Positions 58,593 through 64,000 of a stretch of DNA of 64,000 bases are shown here, in pieces. Each line of letters begins with the position of its first letter. The first letter of the stretch is position 1. Under the pieces are notes generated by a model that had not been told where the DNA came from, did no database searches, and saw only the letters and a list, made by a program, of their open reading frames with translations. Made by a program: the position numbers and the translations under genes. Source of the stretch: Streptomyces sp. SID3343 (GTDB lineage Bacteria; Actinomycetota; Actinomycetes; Streptomycetales; Streptomycetaceae); NCBI RefSeq assembly GCF_009865215.1, contig NZ_WWJX01000336.1:1-64000 (forward strand), given 5' to 3'.

Positions 58593-58976
58593 AGTGCGTA
58601 CTCCTCTCGCGCCTAACCCGCGGACTGGCGGTGGGGCACGCAGCGCGCCGCACTCCGCCTGCGGCTCGATTGCCTTCAGGGGCATCTCTCACCGGTGCCT
58701 AGACTCCTACGACGAACTACTTGATGTCTATATGACGTTTCGATAACCAGGGTTATCAAGATACAGAGCAAGCGATCATGGGTGCATCGAGCAGGCGGAA
58801 CGACCACCGAGCCAAGCCCGGACAGCTACGCGGCGGCAAGTACAACGAACCTCTGGCCCGTCCTGATCCCGCATGGATCGGCCGGCCGGACGGCCCGCGC
58901 CGCCGTCGACGAACCACGCCCACGGTTGGGCATCCGTACCTGCCGGCAATCCGGCGCGAACGGCCTGCGCCAGTTC
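58593..58976. promoter_or_regulatory. Promoter region of the methylase-like/hsd operon
   Basis: A 384-bp gene-free region, AT-rich near 58715-58765. It holds the second copy of the 20-bp palindromic repeat at 58739-58758, 147 bases before the methylase-like gene. Confidence 0.5.
58739..58758. repeat. 20-bp repeat with palindromic core, copy 2
   Basis: TTCGATAACCAGGGTTATCA, the exact reverse complement of 48665-48684. The core GATAACC-AG-GGTTATC could bind a dimeric regulator. Confidence 0.85.
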
Positions 58977-60104
58977 TCAAGTCCTGCGAGAGAGTTCGGC
59001 GAGCTCAAGCCACAGGTCGAGTTCCGGTGCCTCCGCCTTATAGGGGCGCTTGCCCTTGGGCCGGCTCGCTCCGTAGAGCTCGACGAGTTCGGTCGCCTTG
59101 CTGACCGTCATCCCTGGCAGATGGTGCTCGATCTCGTGCTCCCAAGCGTAGGGAGGCCTCGGATCATGAAGTTGCCTCAGCGGAAGCGCGCGACACGCGG
59201 CCCAGCAGATCAGCACGGGAGCGTACGGGATCAGGTGCCCGTGACCCTCGTGGCGCCTCTGCGGAAGCGCCGCCAAAGCCCCGCGAGCCGCTTGCCATGC
59301 CTCTACCGCCCGCATCACTCCCACGGGAGTCATCCGCTCATGGAACAGACTGCGATACACCGGAGACGACGGGTCGCCCCACAATTCGTCCAAGCCCTCG
59401 TCGGTAGCCGACAAGTGAGCTGCGTCCGGCTGTTGTTCGGTCGAAAGGCAGGCAAGCGCTCGGGTCATATCGGCCATGGACAAGCGCAGCCGGTGCGGCC
59501 CGGTCGTGATGCCCCGGCGGGGATCGAAGTCGCCGCGCTCCCAATCGCATCGCATGAGCCGGACGATGTTCGGGCACCGGATCAAACGGTCCTGGGCCGT
59601 GGACACGTTCACGTAAGAGTCCGCGTCGTCGTGGACGCGGCGCACGCGTTCCCGGTCGGGGCCACAAACGATTTCCAGTCGCAGGACGGAGCGGTCCAAG
59701 TGCTCGGAAGGCAAGTGGCCCACGCTGTTCGCGATGATCTTCAGCCGCTGGAACCCGTCGATGCACTCCAGCCCCATGATCCACAGCGCGTCGCTGAAAC
59801 CGCGTGCTCCGGGATACGGCTCCACCGCGTCGGCTCCCAGCACGATGTGCCCCGCCGCCCCGAAGTCCCGAGGCCGCTCCCGCAACATCTCGGCGAGTCG
59901 ACGGTTGGACTCGCTGTCGTGGAGATACCCCCGACGAGCCGAGAGCCGCCGAGCAGCGTCGACCGAGGCGGCAAGCGGCGCCAGTTGTGCCGCCGATACG
60001 TCCACGATCCAACCGTTGGAGAGCGGTGCGGCACGCAGCGGTCGAAGGCCGAATGCCTCCTCGACGCTTGGGAGGCGCTGAGCGGATTCGAGAATCGGGT
60101 TCAC
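58977..60104 (-). CDS. DGxQR-motif protein (DndB/AIPR-like), unknown
   Basis: A 375-residue protein with LECIDGFQRLKIIANSVGHL, resembling the DGQxR loops of DndB, DGQHR and ParB-like families, followed by SYVNVSTAQDRLI and IRCPNIVRLM. No nuclease motif is visible. GTG 60104 (VNPILESAQRLPSVEEA) is the preferred start; the frame is open to 60431 but the extension has no conserved look. Same strand as the methylase-like/hsd genes, 385 bases upstream of them. Confidence 0.55.
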   Translation of the reverse strand: MNPILESAQRLPSVEEAFGLRPLRAAPLSNGWIVDVSAAQLAPLAASVDAARRLSARRGYLHDSESNRRLAEMLRERPRDFGAAGHIVLGADAVEPYPGARGFSDALWIMGLECIDGFQRLKIIANSVGHLPSEHLDRSVLRLEIVCGPDRERVRRVHDDADSYVNVSTAQDRLIRCPNIVRLMRCDWERGDFDPRRGITTGPHRLRLSMADMTRALACLSTEQQPDAAHLSATDEGLDELWGDPSSPVYRSLFHERMTPVGVMRAVEAWQAARGALAALPQRRHEGHGHLIPYAPVLICWAACRALPLRQLHDPRPPYAWEHEIEHHLPGMTVSKATELVELYGASRPKGKRPYKAEAPELDLWLELAELSRRT

Positions 60105-60445
60105 CGGTGCCCAACGAGTTCGGGCGTAAAGCGTGACGGCGCCCGACGCGCATCGAAGAGCCGTCCTTCGCCCATACCCCGTGCAACGACGATCTTGTAA
60201 GCGGACTACGGGGCGCGGTCCATCTCGGCGGCCGACGCCGACCGCACTCCCTCCGCGTGGCCAGGGGCTCCGCGCTGAGATGCGCGTGTCGCCTGTGCCG
60301 ATCCGGACCCACAGGCCGTACGCCGCGTCCCTTCGAGCCTCGATCGGACGATCCGCATCGACGCGCTCGGTATCGCCAACTCCCTTGACGGGTACAGCAG
60401 TCCGGCCCCAGACTCCTCGTTGGTCGACCACCGGGGGGTGTGCTC
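60105..60445. other. Divergent intergenic region
   Basis: No gene supported. Must contain promoters for the DGxQR gene and for the secreted-toxin remnant. Confidence 0.4.
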
Positions 60446-61023
60446 ATGAGGCCGTCAGCACCTGCTGACCTTCAAGAGGCGTACAACATGATCGGCCTGG
60501 AGTAGCCAGACATAGACATCGACGCTCTGGACGAGATGGCGGCGGCTTACTTCGCGTATGCCCAGGCCGCGGACCAGGAACGGCAAGCCGCCGACAGCGC
60601 GGCGGATTCCGTGGTAACCGAACAAGCCGGTGCGTCGATCGACGCGTTCGCCGACTACTGGACCCGGTTCTCGGGTGACCACCTCACCGGATTGGTGATG
60701 GCGTCGACTGCGGTCGGCAAGTCGTTGAGCGAGGCGGCCGACGCGGTGCGCTCGGTGATCAACATCGCCATCACCCAACTCGACTTGTTGTACGACAAGA
60801 TCCAGGCGGGTCGCCAGGACGGCACTTGGCCCACGGATCCAGCCGAGTACCCCGGCTACTACAAGGTCGAGAACTGCCGAACTCCGATCCGGAACGCTTC
60901 GAAGGCTTGCCGCAGACCCTTCAGTACTGCCTCAACAAGCCGTTCACAGACGGTGGTCTCTGGGATCTGGAGTCCGCAGTTCCAGCGCTCCTCGCCGATC
61001 CGGAGCCGGAGAGCATGCCGTGA
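60446..61023 (+). pseudogene. WXG100-like toxin N-terminus, interrupted by a stop codon and a frameshift
   Basis: ATG 60446 opens MRPSAPADLQEAYNMIGLE, then TAG at 60503, where relatives would have TGG (Trp), then PDIDIDALDEMAAAYFAYAQ and a helical continuation to YDKIQ. This is the helical export domain of actinobacterial polymorphic toxins. After about 60870 the sense continues in another frame (LPNSDPERFEGLPQTLQYCL up to PEPESMP, stop at 61021). The gene is therefore broken at least twice. Confidence 0.65.
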
Positions 61024-61323
61024 GGAATTACGGCGGGGGTGAGGAGTCCCCAGGCGCGCCCGTGCGGTTCTACGGCGGGGGCGACGGGTCCGATACGTCA
61101 CCCGTCGCTGCCTCCAAAATCACTTCGCTCATGGGCTGACTCCAATGCCGTCCGACCACACCCACACCGGGCATCAATCCGGTCAACGGCGAACCGATGC
61201 GCCCGGGCCCCGGCACCAATTCGCGGCCGGCGTGGCGCCCACCCGGCCGCTCCGGGCACACCTGCGGCTCCGTCAACCGCGCTGCAGTCGCGGGCGGGCT
61301 TCTCCAAGCTCGTCCCCGGGGCC
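61024..61323. other. Short low-complexity stretch between toxin remnants
   Basis: Contains two similar units, TACGGCGGGGGTGAGGAGTCC-like at 61029 and TACGGCGGGGGCGACGGGTCC-like at 61071, differing mainly in the last bases. It may be the residue of the middle part of the broken toxin gene. Confidence 0.35.
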
Positions 61324-62103
61324 ATGGAAACCAGCGCGAAGCGCCTCGACACGGCTTCCGCGGGGTTCACCACGGCACGGCAGGATCTCACGGCGAAGAC
61401 CGCCCACTCCGGCGCTTTCGGACAGAGCCCGTACAGCAAAGATTTCAACGCGCACCTCGACCGACTCACCGAGGGGCATCTCAAGGCGACGGACAGCGCT
61501 CCTGCGGCTGTCTACAAGACCAGCACCAAGCTCAGGCTACGGGTCCGGGTCCGGGTCAGTGAGGTGTATACACGGGCCGGTCGCCTGTCATGGGATGCCA
61601 ACATAGTCAGCGCCGACGGGACGGTCGTCGGACGCATGGAACGCACGTTCCTCAAGAACGCCGATGGGACCGTCTCGGTGAAGCACGAGAAGATCGTGAT
61701 CGACAACAAAGATCTTCGAGGCACAGGCTTCGGGAAGGCGTTCAGCGATGACGCGGAATCCTGGTACCGATCGTCAGGCGTCGACCGGATCACGCTCCGG
61801 GCAGGCAAGGAAACCGGCGGCTACACGTGGGCGAAGGCCGGCTACGGATGGGCCGACGAAAAGTCGGCCGCAAGCATCATCAACCGGTTCAAGGCCAAGG
61901 TGCGCGAGAACAACTCTCCGCTGACACCGAGCGAACTCACCGAAGCGCGTGCCGTCATCGATCGAGCGAGTCGCTCCACGTTCGGCTCGCCGGATTATCC
62001 CTCGCCGAGCCACATAGCGGCGATCGGATCGAACGGATCCTCGGACTTCTTCGGCAAGCGAGTCCTCACTGGATCGTCATGGAACGGAGTAAAGCTCTTG
62101 TGA
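61324..62103 (+). CDS. GNAT-like toxin domain protein, N-terminus uncertain
   Basis: From ATG 61324 about 259 residues: a helical N-terminal region (METSAKRLDTASAGFTTARQ), then strand-rich SADGTVVGRMERTFL and a GNAT-type core with LRGTGFGKAFSDDAESWYRS (motif A-like R/QxxGxG/A), GVDRITLRAGKETGGY and TWAKAGYGWADE. Such cores occur at the ends of polymorphic toxins and phage proteins. The frame is open upstream to 61039. RVRVRV is encoded by a CGGGTC tandem near 61540. The gene may once have been the C-terminal part of the broken toxin. Confidence 0.55.
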   Translation: METSAKRLDTASAGFTTARQDLTAKTAHSGAFGQSPYSKDFNAHLDRLTEGHLKATDSAPAAVYKTSTKLRLRVRVRVSEVYTRAGRLSWDANIVSADGTVVGRMERTFLKNADGTVSVKHEKIVIDNKDLRGTGFGKAFSDDAESWYRSSGVDRITLRAGKETGGYTWAKAGYGWADEKSAASIINRFKAKVRENNSPLTPSELTEARAVIDRASRSTFGSPDYPSPSHIAAIGSNGSSDFFGKRVLTGSSWNGVKLL

Positions 62104-62993
62104 CGGATCACCTCGACGATTTTGAACCGGCTCCCGGCGCCATCCACCCGCTCGTGCGTGCCCGGGCTCGGGAGATGCACGCCTGGATCGGCGAATTCGG
62201 TCGCCGATACTCCTTGGATGAGGACCCCACGGAGGTTGGTCCACTACAAGCGGCCGAATTCGACAACGCGACGAAGGCGATTGCCGCCAAATACTCGGAA
62301 TACGACCGGAACTACAAAATTCGACATGTTCAGGCGGTGGTGAGTGCCAGGAAGGCGATCATCCTGCTGTTGCGTCGCCTGTCCGGGCGGTTGAGTGATG
62401 ACGCGGAGGCGACTCTGTGGGTCGAACTCGCCGACGGTGGGCCGGCCGTGGCCGGGCCGCTCCTCGTCGATCGCATCACCGAGGAGCACGTCGAGCCGAC
62501 CCCAGCCGAGCGGCTGCTTCTCGACGACATCCAAACCGATGCGGCCGGATTCGCCTCCGCCGCCGAGTTCACCATCGATCAGGACGACGTCGAGATTCTC
62601 TACTATTTCGACAACTGGTCGGAACGGCAGTACGAAGCGCCCATCGTGCTGGACGGCTTGGACGCCGCCCTCAGCGAGAAGGCCGCCGCGATCCCGGGTG
62701 TGCAGCTCATCGGCCGCGCCTGGCGGTCGCACGCCCAGCGTCACTCACGGCTCGACCCCACCTGGGTTTTCGTCGTCGTGATCGACCTGGCCTCCGATGC
62801 CCCCGACATCAGACGTCGGCTCGCCACCTTGCGCGACACCGGCCGCCCGTTCCCGTACCCCATCGAGGTCGTCGAAGAGGGGAAGGATCTGCCCTTTTAT
62901 CAAACGGCCTCGCGCGCGAGAGCAAAACGTATCTGGCCGGAGGACCCCGTCCACAAGGGCATCACGTCCACCCATTGGCTCAACATGGACTGA
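62100..62993 (+). CDS. Putative immunity protein coupled to the GNAT-like toxin
   Basis: A 297-residue soluble acidic protein of no recognised family (PLVRARAREMHAWIGEFGRR, VEILYYFDNWSERQYEAPIV). Its GTG start at 62100 overlaps the toxin stop as GTGA, with GGAACGGAGTAAAG before it. Immediate coupling behind a toxin gene is the usual arrangement for an immunity protein; function is otherwise unknown. Confidence 0.5.
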   Translation: MTDHLDDFEPAPGAIHPLVRARAREMHAWIGEFGRRYSLDEDPTEVGPLQAAEFDNATKAIAAKYSEYDRNYKIRHVQAVVSARKAIILLLRRLSGRLSDDAEATLWVELADGGPAVAGPLLVDRITEEHVEPTPAERLLLDDIQTDAAGFASAAEFTIDQDDVEILYYFDNWSERQYEAPIVLDGLDAALSEKAAAIPGVQLIGRAWRSHAQRHSRLDPTWVFVVVIDLASDAPDIRRRLATLRDTGRPFPYPIEVVEEGKDLPFYQTASRARAKRIWPEDPVHKGITSTHWLNMD

Positions 62994-63129
62994 CGGGCGC
63001 TGAACACTCGTCGAGCCCGGCACCGCTGTCCGGCTGATATGCCTCGCCGAACTCTCGCTCGGCCGCCACTTCGAGAACTTTCGGCGTTGTCGAACGGCCT
63101 CGGGCCGTGGCGGCTGTCGCTCGGCGTGG

Positions 63130-63375
63130 TCGCGGTGCCCACTCCTGCTCGTGCTGCCGGTCCGGTTCGCCCCGACCCCGGCGGGGGCCGGTCGGCTGTC
63201 GGCGACGACCTTCCTCGTCGCGCGTCCGATCGCGGCCGTGCTCCGGATCGTCTTCGGCACGATCCCCGACCTGACGGGTGGTTACACCGTGGTGTTCCGG
63301 GTGCTGTTCGTGCCGACAGTGCTGGAGCCGGTGGTGTCCCTGCTGTTGGATGCCAGGCATGCCCGCGATGCCTGA
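63130..63375 (+). pseudogene. Remnant of an MFS-transporter C-terminus
   Basis: In one frame 63151-63375 reads LPVRFAPTPAGAGRLSATTF, VLRIVFGTIPDLTGGY and VLFVPTVLEPVVSLLLDARH, the tail pattern of CynX/NimT-type MFS permeases. The preceding helix (LSLGVVAVPT) is in another frame, so the gene is decayed. Confidence 0.4.
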
Positions 63376-63847
63376 GGAACCGTCATTGGCCGTGCTCCCG
63401 GCGTGCTTTCGTGACGTCCGGTACGTATACGCCCGGCACCCGCAGGCGGTTGCCGCGGGCGAGTTGTCCGCCGGGGCGAACTGTCAGCTGTACGCGTACG
63501 CCTACCTCGCCCACCACGGCCTGTACGTACCGCCGTTGCGCTCCTCCGAGCTGTGGGCCGACGACGACGCGACCGTCACGGTGAGCGTGGCCCGAACCGC
63601 GCCGCTCGATCTGCTCCTGTTCGACGGTGGACCGCGCCCCGGCCGCGACGAGGGCTACGCGGCGCACGTTGCGATCCACCTCGGCCCGGATCGAGTGCTG
63701 CACCTGTGCCGGGAGGTCGGCGTACCGGCGATCTGGGCCTACGCCGACTTCGCGGCCCGTCCGCGCTACGCGCGCCTGCTCGGGGTCAAGCGGTGCCGGC
63801 CGCGGTCGGGCGGACAACCGGCGGAACAGATCGGGCCGCACTCGTAG
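63350..63847 (+). CDS. NlpC/P60-like cysteine hydrolase family protein
   Basis: About 165 residues. GANCQLYAYAYLAHHGLYVP carries the presumed catalytic cysteine, LRSSELWAD follows, and HVAIHLGPDRVLHLCREVG carries the histidine, in the order and spacing of NlpC/P60-type folds. No signal peptide is seen, so it may be a cytoplasmic member. ATG 63350, 63359 and 63368 are all possible; none has a strong binding site. Confidence 0.65.
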   Translation: MPGMPAMPEEPSLAVLPACFRDVRYVYARHPQAVAAGELSAGANCQLYAYAYLAHHGLYVPPLRSSELWADDDATVTVSVARTAPLDLLLFDGGPRPGRDEGYAAHVAIHLGPDRVLHLCREVGVPAIWAYADFAARPRYARLLGVKRCRPRSGGQPAEQIGPHS

Positions 63848-63859
63848 TTGAATTGCCAC

Positions 63860-64000
63860 ATGGCCGCCTCCGAGAGCACCGAGATCCCCGAGCCCGAAAA
63901 CCCCCAGCCCACCACTCCCGCGCCCGCCCCCGCCTGGGAACGCCGCTACCGCGCGGCCCGGGTCAGCCTGCCGCGATGGGCCGACCACGCGCCCGCGAAG
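63860..64000 (+). CDS. S9-family (prolyl oligopeptidase) peptidase, 5' part only
   Basis: ATG 63860 opens a Pro/Glu-rich leader followed by WERRYRAARVSLPRWADHAP, the characteristic beginning of a conserved actinobacterial S9 peptidase/TolB-propeller protein. The gene continues past the window end. Confidence 0.5.
   Translation, partial: MAASESTEIPEPENPQPTTPAPAPAWERRYRAARVSLPRWADHAPAK

Noticed and set aside
58739-58758. Resemblance of the palindromic repeat to the I-SceI homing site
   Set aside because: Shares only GATAAC and AGGG-like parts; order and length differ, and no homing endonuclease gene is seen.
60105-60431. Upstream extension of the DGxQR protein
   Set aside because: Sequence is Arg/Gly-rich without conserved features and would overlap the toxin promoter; GTG 60104 is more likely.
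33673-63375. Insertion sequences or an integrase in the island
   Set aside because: No DDE transposase, tyrosine or serine recombinase motif was found on either strand, only attachment-site-like traces.

Overview
The window looks like a Streptomyces-type actinomycete chromosome (Streptomyces, Embleya, Kitasatospora or a close relative). GC is very high, GTG starts are common, many genes overlap by 4 bases (GTGA or ATGA), and several actinobacterial hallmark genes are present: ssd, wblA, crp, marP, and a whiJ/abaA-type set of XRE, DUF397 and RsbW-like genes. All functions are read from sequence motifs; nothing was searched against a database.

Positions 1 to 33.6 kb are a conserved core. In order they hold: the start of a CpaF/TadA-like gene and ssd; a 6C small RNA; a HAD phosphatase; a degenerate Fic-like protein; a CooC/ParA-like ATPase behind a Zur-like box; acetyl-CoA synthetase; a SulP transporter fused to carbonic anhydrase; a membrane/cupredoxin protein; a secreted polysaccharide deacetylase; nhaA; a holin-X-like protein; an epoxide-hydrolase-like enzyme; a YdjM-like protein; the MarP protease; a Nudix hydrolase and nth; crp; an MBL hydrolase, a second Nudix hydrolase, RidA, DUF4177 and an Lrp regulator; kynU; two ArsA-like ATPases; wblA; a bifunctional penicillin-binding protein; YqeY; a metallophosphoesterase; and tRNA-Pro(CGG).

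From tRNA-Pro to about 63.4 kb the window is accessory DNA, apparently a stacked defence and conflict island. It contains an HTH/coiled-coil/HATPase protein with an unusual operator-like repeat; a caspase/EF-hand/beta-propeller gene (frameshifted) coupled to an EACC1 gene; a DUF5615/DUF433 toxin-antitoxin remnant; gene fragments (SNF2 N-terminus, pRiA4b ORF-3-like); a three-gene operon of a zinc-hook SMC/Rad50-like ATPase, a small helical protein and an SF1 helicase-PLD-DUF5710 protein; an RsbW-like/XRE/DUF397 regulatory set; a type I restriction-modification operon (hsdM, hsdS, hsdR) preceded by a methylase-like gene with degenerate motifs and a DGxQR-type protein; and a decayed secreted-toxin gene followed by a GNAT-like toxin and its coupled putative immunity gene. 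A 20-bp sequence with a palindromic core occurs in opposite orientations at 48.67 and 58.74 kb, flanking the restriction module.

Conserved-looking genes resume at the right edge (an NlpC/P60-like protein and an S9 peptidase cut by the window end), so the island appears to sit between tRNA-Pro and this block. The strongest candidates for an undescribed system are the Rad50-like ATPase/small protein/helicase-PLD operon (42.56-48.53 kb) and the caspase-EACC1 pair (36.68-38.95 kb).
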